From: Verrucomicrobia bacterium UBA3750
GTDB taxonomy: Bacteria; Verrucomicrobiota; Kiritimatiellia; RFP12; UBA1067
Direction: 5' to 3'
Assembly (NCBI GenBank): GCA_002371755.1
Contig: DFGM01000123.1
Coordinates: 14,088-41,411, forward strand
DNA: 27,324 nucleotides
Under the pieces are notes generated by a model, which searched no databases, had not been told where the DNA came from, and saw nothing but the letters and a program-made list of their open reading frames with translations. The position numbers and the translations under genes are program-made. The first letter of the stretch is position 1. The number at the start of each line of letters is the position of its first letter. Shown piece by piece: positions 1-7,032 of this stretch.

Positions 1-22
1 GGGGGGGGGGGGGGGGGGGGGG
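1..22. other. Poly-G run at the left end
   Basis: The first 22 bases are all G. Such a run at a sequence end is typical of a two-colour sequencing or assembly-end artefact. The next ~114 bases (23-136) are far richer in GC than the adjoining gene and carry no coding sequence I can recognise, so they may be low-quality or chimeric. Confidence 0.6.
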
Positions 23-136
23 ACGTCCACACGCGCCGGCGGCAGTACGACGCGCGGCTCGCGCGTCGCCCTCCGTCGCGGTGGCCGGCGGCGACTGACC
101 CGCGGCCCGTCGTACTACCTCCCCTCCTTCGTCGTC

Positions 137-1951
137 TCAGTTCCAGTACACGACATAGCGTTCGGCGTGGATGGTCCAGAGGGGGGAGACGACGATGCCG
201 GCCGGTGTTTTGAAGTTCGGTTCGCCCCAGTAGGGTTCTGCGGGGTGGGATGCGTCGTCCCAGACTTTCTTGTGCGGCGGAGGCTTGGAGAGACGGGTCC
301 AGGCCTCGACATTTTCGAGTGCGACGTGCTGCAGTTCTTCTGGCACGGCGTAGTCGTGCTCGTAGTAGTCGAGTGCGCGGACGGCGGATGGTGCCAGTGC
401 CTGGCAGCCGAGGCGGCCGGCGAGCAGCAAAGGCCCGTAGAATACTGCCATTCTCTCCGGTGCGTCAGGTGTCGCCTCCGTCCGAAGCCGGCAGGGCAGG
501 GGAATTTCGAGAGCGTCGCCGGCTGCGACATCGTGGAATGAATATTTCGAAGCATCCTCACCCGTTGCCCAGAAGGGACGGCGAATGGCCAGACGGCATC
601 GTCCGCGCTCAACGATGATCCTGGCGTTTTCGTGCACCGGGAAGTCCGTCTCCAGGCGCAGGGCGACATCGCCGTCGTCGTATGTAGCGGGGATGAACTG
701 GTTGACGTATAGTGTGTCGGCGCGCTTCGAGAAAATCAGGCGTCCGATCTTTGAGTGGCTTTCCATTGCGCTCGCCTGGCAGCACCAAAACGAATCGTTT
801 GCGCGGTTCTGGAGTTTGTATGCGCCCGTCATCACCGGCAGGAAATACGTCACCCTGCCGTCGCACGGCTCGATCTGACCGAGTATGTGGTTCCAGAGTG
901 CGCGTTCCTGGTAGTCGGCGACGGAGGCGCGCGGTTCCGCCTCGAAGAGCTGGCGGGATAGGCGCAGGAGGTTGTACGTGCAGCAGGTCTCGCCGGTGTA
1001 GCCGGTCAGGTTGGCTCCCTGGCGGCACGGCCCGCGGAACGCCTCCTTCGTCGATACGCAGCCAGGCGCATACATATATCCGCCGGCGACCGTCTGCCAG
1101 AAGAACTCGGCGAGGGCGCGCGCTGCATCGTCGCCGGAAATTTCGTAACGCCGCATCTCGGCTATTACCTTCGGGATGAGCGTGTTCGCGTGCTTGCCGT
1201 CAAGATTGTCCTTGCGCGCCTTCAGGGGGTCGAGTATTTCCGGATGGTAGAATACGCCGGCCGCCTCAACGAGCCTGTCAGCCTCGGCGCCGGCGCCGCT
1301 TTCGCGCACCAGCCGCGAAAGATTGAGCAGTGCCTCGGCGATGCCGCCGAATTCGCGCCGGCGCATCGTCGCGGCCTGGTCAGGGGAGAGGGCAAGCACC
1401 TTGTCCGCCGCCCAACCCCCGAACCGGCGCGCCACGGCATACGCTTCGGCATTTTCGCAGATCGTCGCCTGGTCGATCAGCCCTTGCAGGATTTTGTGCT
1501 GCACGTACCACGGCGCCCAGACGCGTTCGCCGGCGATGATCCTGTCGATGTCGGAGGACGGGAAGGCACCGACCCAGCCCGTGCCAAGCGCATCCTGGCA
1601 GCGCTTCAGCTCATGGACGGCGATCGCCGCGCGCGCCCTGAGCGAATCATCGCCCGTCGCCTCGTAGAGCGCGGCCATGCCGGAGAGCCAGTGTCCCAGC
1701 GTATGCCCGCGAAGTTCCATGTCGGGTCGTTCCCAGCCCCCTAGACGCTGCACGATGTTTGTGTTCGCGATGTCGTCGAGCCCTGCCGTCACGCGGAACA
1801 TCCACGTCATATTCACAGGGTCGAGCGACTCCATCACGCCGCGCTCGCGCTTCATGTTTTCGAGGAACGGACCCGGCAGGAGCCGTACCGCTGCTGCGGC
1901 GGATGCTTGAAGGCCGATGGCAATTGAGAGGGCTGTAAGTGCGGCTTTCAT
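137..1951 (-). CDS. GH127/GH146-like beta-L-arabinofuranosidase (DUF1680), secreted
   Basis: This 604-residue protein starts with a signal peptide (about residues 1-21, ending in an Ala run), so it should act in the periplasm or outside the cell. The rest looks like an (alpha/alpha)6-barrel glycosidase of the DUF1680 group, which removes beta-L-arabinofuranose from plant glycans. The sequence shows the GETCCTYNLLRL motif (Glu321, Cys323) and the FWCC motif (Cys390, Cys391). In GH127 these regions supply the Glu and Cys ligands of the catalytic zinc, one Cys being the nucleophile. The ETCxTYNxL and CCxxxxME patterns are closer to the GH146 branch, so the exact family is uncertain. The gene lies 43 bases downstream of the CotH-like gene on the same strand and is probably the last gene of that operon. 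The start codon has no clear Shine-Dalgarno sequence. Confidence 0.85.
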   Translation of the reverse strand: MKAALTALSIAIGLQASAAAAVRLLPGPFLENMKRERGVMESLDPVNMTWMFRVTAGLDDIANTNIVQRLGGWERPDMELRGHTLGHWLSGMAALYEATGDDSLRARAAIAVHELKRCQDALGTGWVGAFPSSDIDRIIAGERVWAPWYVQHKILQGLIDQATICENAEAYAVARRFGGWAADKVLALSPDQAATMRRREFGGIAEALLNLSRLVRESGAGAEADRLVEAAGVFYHPEILDPLKARKDNLDGKHANTLIPKVIAEMRRYEISGDDAARALAEFFWQTVAGGYMYAPGCVSTKEAFRGPCRQGANLTGYTGETCCTYNLLRLSRQLFEAEPRASVADYQERALWNHILGQIEPCDGRVTYFLPVMTGAYKLQNRANDSFWCCQASAMESHSKIGRLIFSKRADTLYVNQFIPATYDDGDVALRLETDFPVHENARIIVERGRCRLAIRRPFWATGEDASKYSFHDVAAGDALEIPLPCRLRTEATPDAPERMAVFYGPLLLAGRLGCQALAPSAVRALDYYEHDYAVPEELQHVALENVEAWTRLSKPPPHKKVWDDASHPAEPYWGEPNFKTPAGIVVSPLWTIHAERYVVYWN

Positions 1952-1994
1952 TGGAGCTGGGTGTAAGTAAAAAAAAAATAGTTTTACGCCTGCC

Positions 1995-3998
1995 TCATCG
2001 TATTATGATCGTGAGGGGGCGCGGGATGACGCCGTTCCAGGGGAATGTCTGGGAGTCGCAACGGACGGATTCCAGCAGAGTCGGCACCGTCGCGAACTGC
2101 TCGTCCAGCCACGCGCGGTGGCCGGTGATGAAACTTTTCAGCACGGTGACGTCCTGGTCGAACGAGCGCTTCTGCGGCCAGCGAGCGTCGTTGGCGACGG
2201 CCGACTCGGCCAAATACCCGGCGTATGCGTCGATTGCGCCGCCGTCTGCCGCCAGGGCTGCGTAGGCGTCGCGGATGGCCAGATAGCGCGTGCGTACGCG
2301 GCGGGCAAAGCGGTAGTCGGAGAGCCATTCGCAGTACATGGAGCCTTGCGCGGCGTGCCAGCGCTCGGGCGACGGCTTCTGCATGTTCGTCGTGCCGGCG
2401 GCATGGTCGAAGTCCCAGACCGGGCCCCAGAAAAGCTTTTTGCCGATGTCCTTGTACGCGTAGCGGCTTTTCGCGCCGGCGTCCTGGTTGCCGAAGAGTT
2501 CCTGCACGAGGAAGTATCCAGCCATGGAATCGACGTCGCAGTATGCGGAGTAGTGGCGGTCCTCGCCGGATTTCCTATTCGCCGACGTGCAGGCGTCGAA
2601 ATAGTTCTTGAGGAAGTCCTTCGCAGCGTTGAACATGTCGTCGTTCGTATTCAGGTATTCGGGGGAGTTCACCATCGTAAGCATCTTGAAGTTTCCGGAG
2701 GTGACGGTGAAGCGAGAAACTTCGTCCATCTCGTTCGAAAACTCGAAAATCCAGCCGCCGTTGACATCGGTGGCGCTTGAGTCGATCCACGAAAGATCCT
2801 CCGCCGTGTGGCCATTATCCTCGGAATACCCCTCCCAGTCGAAGACGTCAACGCGGTCGCTGGCGATGCGTATGTGCTCGCAGAGCTGGTAAACGCTGTC
2901 ATACCTTCCATTGATGACGACATCCACCCACGTCGATTCCATCGCAAGAACACCGATGGAGGCGGCGAAGTCGTATGCGAGTTTGTTTCGCATGTTGGAC
3001 ATGTCGGGCATGTTCGCCAGAAGCACCCAGTGCTTCGACTTCTGCAAACCGAGACCGCACAGACTCGCCTTCTTGTCGAGCTTGAGCTTGTACGGCTTCT
3101 TCGCGTAATGGGCGGACGTGTTGCCGCGCACGTTGATCGTAATCTTGTCGTTGTACTGCTCCTTGAACTCGTCGTTGCCTTGTATGCGCATTGTTCCGTC
3201 GTGCTTTTCCTTGGCGGCGGTCGGGAATTCGCCGTCGTCGGTAGTGATGTAGCAGACGGGCAGGCGCGATACGAAAACGTCTCGCGTCAGCACGCTCGCA
3301 CCGCCGTTCATGACGGAGAAGCGCACCCAGTGCGCGTAGTCTGCCGCGCCAAGTTCATACTGCGCCGCTGATGACGTCTTCACGATATTCGTACCGGTCC
3401 AGTCGACACGGCTCCACATGACGGAGAAATCATCGGACGCGAAAAGCGCGGGCAGCTGCGGGGAAAGCGCCTCGCCTGCGACTGGTCTCGCGACGTCATA
3501 TTCGAACACCTCGCCGCTCTCACTGGCGCTGGAGTCGATTACCTCGCCCGCGCCGGGACCGGAGAACTCGATTTGGGGAGCCAGTGCGGTGCTGACCGCC
3601 GTGAACCACCCGCGCCCTGATGCCGTCGTTAGCCGCACGTAATCATCGCCGGACTTTACGAGATAGCTGACAAGCCTCTCGCCATCTATCTCGCGGAAAA
3701 CGGCTTTCGCCCCGTACCACTCGCCCATGGCGGGCGCGACACCGGCGGCGGACGCCTCGTTCCAGCATCCGTCGCCCCAGACCTCGAACACCGCTGCGCC
3801 GCCTCCCGGCGGCGCCACAGGACAAATCGCCGCGACGCCATCAGGCGCACCCGGCTCCCCATTTTCGAGCGCGTCTGCGCGAAACCTGAATTCGACTTCA
3901 TACACGTCGCCAGTTACCGCAACCAGCGGCGCGGCATCCGCGTAGCCCGCGAATGCCGCGTAAAGAGTGACGGCTAAGATTATTACTCTATTCGCCAT
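1995..3998 (-). CDS. CotH-family kinase-like secreted protein
   Basis: A 667-residue protein with a signal peptide (residues 1-22), an N-terminal beta-rich region of unknown type (about 25-240) and a CotH domain (about 245-640). Visible CotH hallmarks are VRGNTSAHYAKKPYKLKL (290-307), the KHWVLLAN...MRNKLAYDFA stretch (322-345), the NGRYDSVYQLCEHIR stretch (363-377) and GPVWDFD (525-531). Spore-coat CotH is an atypical protein kinase, and CotH domains are common in secreted bacterial proteins of unknown role; kinase activity here is inferred. Its ATG comes one base after the TAG stop of the upstream beta-strand-repeat gene, so the two are translationally coupled and the upstream protein is a possible partner or substrate. 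The protein ends in LTIIIR, resembling the VTIR end of its neighbour. Confidence 0.85.
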   Translation of the reverse strand: MANRVIILAVTLYAAFAGYADAAPLVAVTGDVYEVEFRFRADALENGEPGAPDGVAAICPVAPPGGGAAVFEVWGDGCWNEASAAGVAPAMGEWYGAKAVFREIDGERLVSYLVKSGDDYVRLTTASGRGWFTAVSTALAPQIEFSGPGAGEVIDSSASESGEVFEYDVARPVAGEALSPQLPALFASDDFSVMWSRVDWTGTNIVKTSSAAQYELGAADYAHWVRFSVMNGGASVLTRDVFVSRLPVCYITTDDGEFPTAAKEKHDGTMRIQGNDEFKEQYNDKITINVRGNTSAHYAKKPYKLKLDKKASLCGLGLQKSKHWVLLANMPDMSNMRNKLAYDFAASIGVLAMESTWVDVVINGRYDSVYQLCEHIRIASDRVDVFDWEGYSEDNGHTAEDLSWIDSSATDVNGGWIFEFSNEMDEVSRFTVTSGNFKMLTMVNSPEYLNTNDDMFNAAKDFLKNYFDACTSANRKSGEDRHYSAYCDVDSMAGYFLVQELFGNQDAGAKSRYAYKDIGKKLFWGPVWDFDHAAGTTNMQKPSPERWHAAQGSMYCEWLSDYRFARRVRTRYLAIRDAYAALAADGGAIDAYAGYLAESAVANDARWPQKRSFDQDVTVLKSFITGHRAWLDEQFATVPTLLESVRCDSQTFPWNGVIPRPLTIIIR

Positions 3999-3999
3999 T

Positions 4000-6156
4000 C
4001 TACCGGATAGTCACCATGAAGCCTTTGCGCGCCCACGAGCACTTCAGCGACACGGTGCCGTCGATGTTCTTCACAGTCTTGACTTTCCAGACGCCATTGG
4101 GGATCGACGAGTTGACTTCCTGGAGGAGCTTCGCCATCGCCGCGCTTTCGCCTGTGATCGACGTCGCCGTCAGGAGCGTGAACACAGTGCTGTGGTCCGT
4201 CTCAGCCGTAAGCCCCGCCGGAGGAACGACGTCGTGCTTCGCGAGGTCGACAGAATCGAACACGCCATCGCCCGTGAACGCGACGCCTTCCGCAATATTC
4301 ACATACGAAGGCAGATCGGCTTGCTTCATCCCCGCTACCATCGCGAACACACCCTCGTTGACGTTGATCGTCGAGCCTTCCGGCGCGGAGAAACCAGGCC
4401 CCATCGTCAGCTTGCCCGCACCGGTCTTGAGGATATGGACGGCATCGCCCGTGAACACGCCGTTCAAGTAGCTGTCGCCAGCTGTTCCAAGAATGTTGAG
4501 AGTCCAGGCCGACCGTTCAACATAGACCTGCGCATTGGGGTGAAGATGCTCATACGCGCCAACCGTTACGTGGGCGGCAGCGGCATTCCACTGCGTTTCG
4601 CCCTTCATGATGTTGGTCGGCTCGGCCGGATTGCCCGAGACAAGCATCTTGGCCTTCGGCATTTCGAAATTGATATGGTCTGCCATCCTAAAGCCCGATG
4701 CATAAGCCGCCCCGCCTTCCACTCGCTCGGAAAGCTCATTCGCCCAGTCGAGCGTTCCCTCAAAATCGGCAAGCGCCTCCGTGCCATGCAGCCAGACGCC
4801 GCCATTCGCCTCTTCCGAGCATATCTTCAGCGTCCCCGTGCCGAGAATCGTCGAAGCAAGCGTGAAGCGCGAGTTAAACTTTGCATTCCTGATGGCCAGA
4901 GTTCCGCCTTCGATAATGTTGGTCTTGGTTTCATCGCTGAAGAACTGCCACGTGCCGTCACGGTTGGAGCCGGAAAGTTCCAGCGTTCCCTCGCCCTTCT
5001 TGACAAAGCCTTTTGCATCGGCGTTGTTGTTGTATATCGCGCTGTTGGCCCAGGTAATGTCGTGTCCATCGGTGTCTACCGAGATAAACCCTGACGAACC
5101 CTTGACATAGGCCGACACGTCCTTCGTCACAGGATTGTTCTCGTCAAGCGGATTGACGCCATACTGAAGCGTACCACCGTCGAAGACAAGGCTGGAATCC
5201 TTATGGCAGATTCCGTCTGGGTGGGTCACGCGGATTGTGCCGTTCGAAATGATGGTGCCGTTTCTGTGACGCGTGGGTCCGAGTTCAAGCGTGCCAGTGC
5301 CGACCTTTATGATCTTGGCTTTAGCGTTGGCGTCGTCGCCCATGCCGAGGGTAATGCGGTCGTCTGGGCTGTTGAGGTTGCCGACGATAAGAGTATTGTC
5401 GTTGTTGATGCTTCTGAACTTCGCACCCGTCGCATAGTCTTTCGTGTAGATGGAACCGAAATGGATAACACCATTCGAGAACAGCATCGAGCCATTGTCG
5501 TTCACGCTGCCGTAGAGCATCAGTTTTCCATTCTCGAAGCCAGACTGCGCCTCGCCGAACTTCATGCGATTGCTGTTGTTTGAATCGACGTGGATCGTAC
5601 CGGAGAATCCCGAATTGTCGCCATAGAGCCGAACGCCATAGTTTCCTGCCATCGTGAAGAATATGTGTCCGTCGCCAATGAGCTTACCTTTTATATCGAA
5701 ATTAGCACCATTGCCTTGTATCCACGGCATGGCATCGCGATGATTCCAGTCCGTTCCGTCAGGAGCGATTATTTCGATGTCATTGCCGAATTCGACCGCC
5801 GTTCCGTTGATGTTGCGAATGCGCCCACGGTTCTTGAGGATAAGCTTGCCCGTGCCTGAAATCTTGCCGACAGTCAGCCATTTGTCGAAACGCAGCGTGA
5901 CATCCGCGTTGAGGATGATTTCGCCGACTGTCGCCTCTTCGTTGCGCACGGGGACGCATTCGGTGTTGAATGTAGCAGTATCCTCAGCGGTTTGTGGCCA
6001 TGTATCCGTCGCCGCGCCATTCACCGTCCAGTTGGCGGCATCCGCCCACGTCTTGTCAACGGCGGTGGATGCTCCTGTCCAGACGAAGTCCGTGGCCCAT
6101 CCGGCCGTTGCGGCGAGGGCGAGCGCGATTGCAAGTGGCGATTTCGCTTTCTTCAT
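4000..6156 (-). CDS. Surface protein with autotransporter-associated beta-strand repeats
   Basis: A 718-residue protein with a signal peptide ending near ALAATAGWA (about residue 21). It then opens with a W-x-G-x...W-x-(3-4)-NW type segment common at the start of passenger-like proteins. The body contains repeated Gly-rich beta-helix units of the form GxGTLxLxG...GGTLxI: GTGKLIL, GTGTLELG, GEGTLELSG and GAGKLTMG. These match the autotransporter-associated beta-strand (PATR) repeat. There is no C-terminal beta-barrel, so it is not a classical autotransporter; it may be secreted or surface-attached by another route, and it ends in KGFMVTIR. The start at 6156 is chosen because AAAGGA lies about 8 bases upstream and the signal peptide follows directly. 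A longer reading frame to 6288 would begin upstream of the promoter at 6185-6214. It is the first gene of a three-gene operon. Confidence 0.8.
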   Translation of the reverse strand: MKKAKSPLAIALALAATAGWATDFVWTGASTAVDKTWADAANWTVNGAATDTWPQTAEDTATFNTECVPVRNEEATVGEIILNADVTLRFDKWLTVGKISGTGKLILKNRGRIRNINGTAVEFGNDIEIIAPDGTDWNHRDAMPWIQGNGANFDIKGKLIGDGHIFFTMAGNYGVRLYGDNSGFSGTIHVDSNNSNRMKFGEAQSGFENGKLMLYGSVNDNGSMLFSNGVIHFGSIYTKDYATGAKFRSINNDNTLIVGNLNSPDDRITLGMGDDANAKAKIIKVGTGTLELGPTRHRNGTIISNGTIRVTHPDGICHKDSSLVFDGGTLQYGVNPLDENNPVTKDVSAYVKGSSGFISVDTDGHDITWANSAIYNNNADAKGFVKKGEGTLELSGSNRDGTWQFFSDETKTNIIEGGTLAIRNAKFNSRFTLASTILGTGTLKICSEEANGGVWLHGTEALADFEGTLDWANELSERVEGGAAYASGFRMADHINFEMPKAKMLVSGNPAEPTNIMKGETQWNAAAAHVTVGAYEHLHPNAQVYVERSAWTLNILGTAGDSYLNGVFTGDAVHILKTGAGKLTMGPGFSAPEGSTINVNEGVFAMVAGMKQADLPSYVNIAEGVAFTGDGVFDSVDLAKHDVVPPAGLTAETDHSTVFTLLTATSITGESAAMAKLLQEVNSSIPNGVWKVKTVKNIDGTVSLKCSWARKGFMVTIR

Positions 6157-6184
6157 TTCACAATCCTTTCTTTTTGACGCGCGT

Positions 6185-6214
6185 ATTATATCATAGAGTG
6201 GTGTCCGAATGCAA
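6185..6214 (-). promoter_or_regulatory. Promoter of the beta-strand-repeat/CotH/GH operon
   Basis: On the minus strand TTGCAT (6209-6214), an 18-base spacer ending in TGA, and TATAAT (6185-6190) form an extended -10 sigma-70-type promoter. Transcription should start near 6178, leaving a leader of about 22 bases with an AAAGGA ribosome site before the ATG at 6156. Confidence 0.75.
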
Positions 6215-6239
6215 TCCCCTGTAACCCCGCCCTCCTTAT

Positions 6240-6263
6240 CCCCTATAGGGGGGTATAGGGGGG
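6240..6263. repeat. Short palindrome and 10-bp tandem repeat
   Basis: CCCCTATAGGGG (6240-6251) is a perfect 12-bp palindrome. It overlaps two tandem copies of TATAGGGGGG (6244-6253 and 6254-6263). Function unknown. It lies just upstream of the promoter of the minus-strand operon. Confidence 0.6.
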
Positions 6264-6313
6264 ATGAGTTTTCGCCGCCAACTACCAACTACCATCCGCT
6301 GTCACCCGAGAAC

Positions 6314-6399
6314 TGGGAATCGGGAATTGCGGGGAGGTACAAAAACGGGGACAGTCCCCGGAATACTGGGAATTGGGAATCGGGAATTGCGGGGAGGTA
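6314..6399. repeat. 26-bp direct repeat, two copies 60 bp apart, with a hairpin between
   Basis: Two identical 26-bp copies (6314-6339 and 6374-6399, beginning TGGGAATCGGGAATTGCGGG) are exactly 60 bases apart. Between them, 6346-6360 is the inverted repeat CGGGGAC-A-GTCCCCG. A partial extra unit (ctgggaat) precedes the second copy, which suggests local duplication. No coding potential is evident. Confidence 0.75.
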
Positions 6400-6404
6400 T
6401 GGAA

Positions 6405-6427
6405 GCGGGGAGAGTCACCGCTTTTTT
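6405..6427 (+). terminator. Weak terminator-like hairpin with T run
   Basis: GCGG (6405-6408) pairs with CCGC (6418-6421) and is followed by six T (6422-6427). The stem is only four perfect pairs, so this may be chance. No plus-strand gene lies upstream that would need it. Confidence 0.25.
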
Positions 6428-6800
6428 CTGTTTTGCAATAAACAGCGTCTAAATCGGCGGATTTTAGGGGTTTTCGTGGAAGAAATGCCTAATATTGCGT
6501 CAGATATTGCCCGCTTCTTCAGATTTTGGTGCGCAGCGCAGGATGTTTTGATGCGCAACAAAGGGACAAATGGTGCTAGGCCAAAAATTAAACCCCGCCA
6601 AACCGGTAGGGCGGCGCGACCCCGGATGACGTAAATGCGCCGGCCAACAGGCCTGCGACGGGCGGTGACGACGGCACGGTCATACTAGTCGCGCCGGTCA
6701 ACGAGAGCGGATCGGGGTTCTTCAGATTAAAGCGCAGCGAACCTGATTTCTGACGCATTTCTGACGTGCGCTGTGCGTACGAAGGCTTGGCTTCGTTCGC
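6428..6800. other. Gene-free spacer with nothing firmly identifiable
   Basis: This 373-base stretch has no convincing coding sequence or RNA gene. A weakly repeated phrase occurs twice: TTCTTCAGATT followed by GCGCAGCG at 6515-6538 and again at 6718-6739. A short minus-strand frame (about 6588-6740) has a protein-like but unrecognised composition and may be the remnant of a gene. Confidence 0.5.
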
Positions 6801-6954
6801 CCCATGCGCATTGCCCGTGAATCCAATGGGCATTGGACAGGCGACCAATGGGCATTGGATTGGAATTCAATGCTCATTGGATTCGGATTCAATGCCCATT
6901 GGATTTGCGGGTGATGGGCATTGGTTTGGCGGCCGATGGGCATTGGGCGGGCAG
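6801..6954. repeat. 22-bp-period array of seven short palindromes
   Basis: Seven units begin at 6801, 6823, 6845, 6867, 6889, 6911 and 6933, each exactly 22 bases after the last. Each has a conserved 14-base core, best form CCAATGGGCATTGG, made of CCAATG and CATTGG arms around a 2-base centre, then 8 variable bases. The core is read almost perfectly in units 2 and 3; units 4 and 5 have T for the first C, and units 1, 6 and 7 are more diverged. Because 22 is not a multiple of 3 the array is unlikely to code for protein. The period is close to two turns of DNA, which would place all palindromes on one face of the helix, as in an operator array. It ends about 40 bases before the -35 box of the GH35 gene. 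Confidence 0.85.
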
Positions 6955-6967
6955 ACCTCTGCCCGCC
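6946..6967. repeat. Perfect 9-bp hairpin
   Basis: GGCGGGCAG (6946-6954), loop ACCT, CTGCCCGCC (6959-6967). It directly follows the palindrome array and has no T run, so it is not an obvious Rho-independent terminator. Confidence 0.7.
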
Positions 6968-6983
6968 GCGCAGCCGCCTAACC

Positions 6984-7010
6984 CCGCCTGCCCACCTTGC
7001 GGGCAGGCGG
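6984..7010. repeat. Perfect 10-bp hairpin overlapping the GH35 -35 box
   Basis: CCGCCTGCCC (6984-6993), a 7-base loop, and GGGCAGGCGG (7001-7010). The loop and right arm contain the TTGCGG -35 element (6997-7002), so this inverted repeat could serve as an operator or be a REP-like element. Confidence 0.7.
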
Positions 7011-7026
7011 AGGTTTGTGATATAAT
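6997..7026 (+). promoter_or_regulatory. Promoter of GH35 gene, predicted leaderless
   Basis: TTGCGG (6997-7002), an 18-base spacer ending in TGA, and TATAAT (7021-7026). Only six bases separate the -10 box from the ATG at 7033, so transcription should begin at or within one base of the start codon. Confidence 0.75.
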
Positions 7027-7032
7027 ATAGGC

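Noticed and set aside
6156..6288. N-terminal extension of the beta-strand-repeat protein to 6288
   Set aside because: It would start upstream of the promoter and add non-signal-like residues. The ATG at 6156 has a ribosome site and is followed directly by a signal peptide.
6588..6848. Short minus-strand frame in the intergenic spacer
   Set aside because: It runs into the palindrome array, has no ribosome site and has no recognisable family. It may be a gene remnant, but the evidence is too weak to annotate.
6801..6954. CRISPR array
   Set aside because: The conserved cores are 14 bases and the variable parts only 8 bases, far too short for CRISPR repeats and spacers. No cas gene is present.
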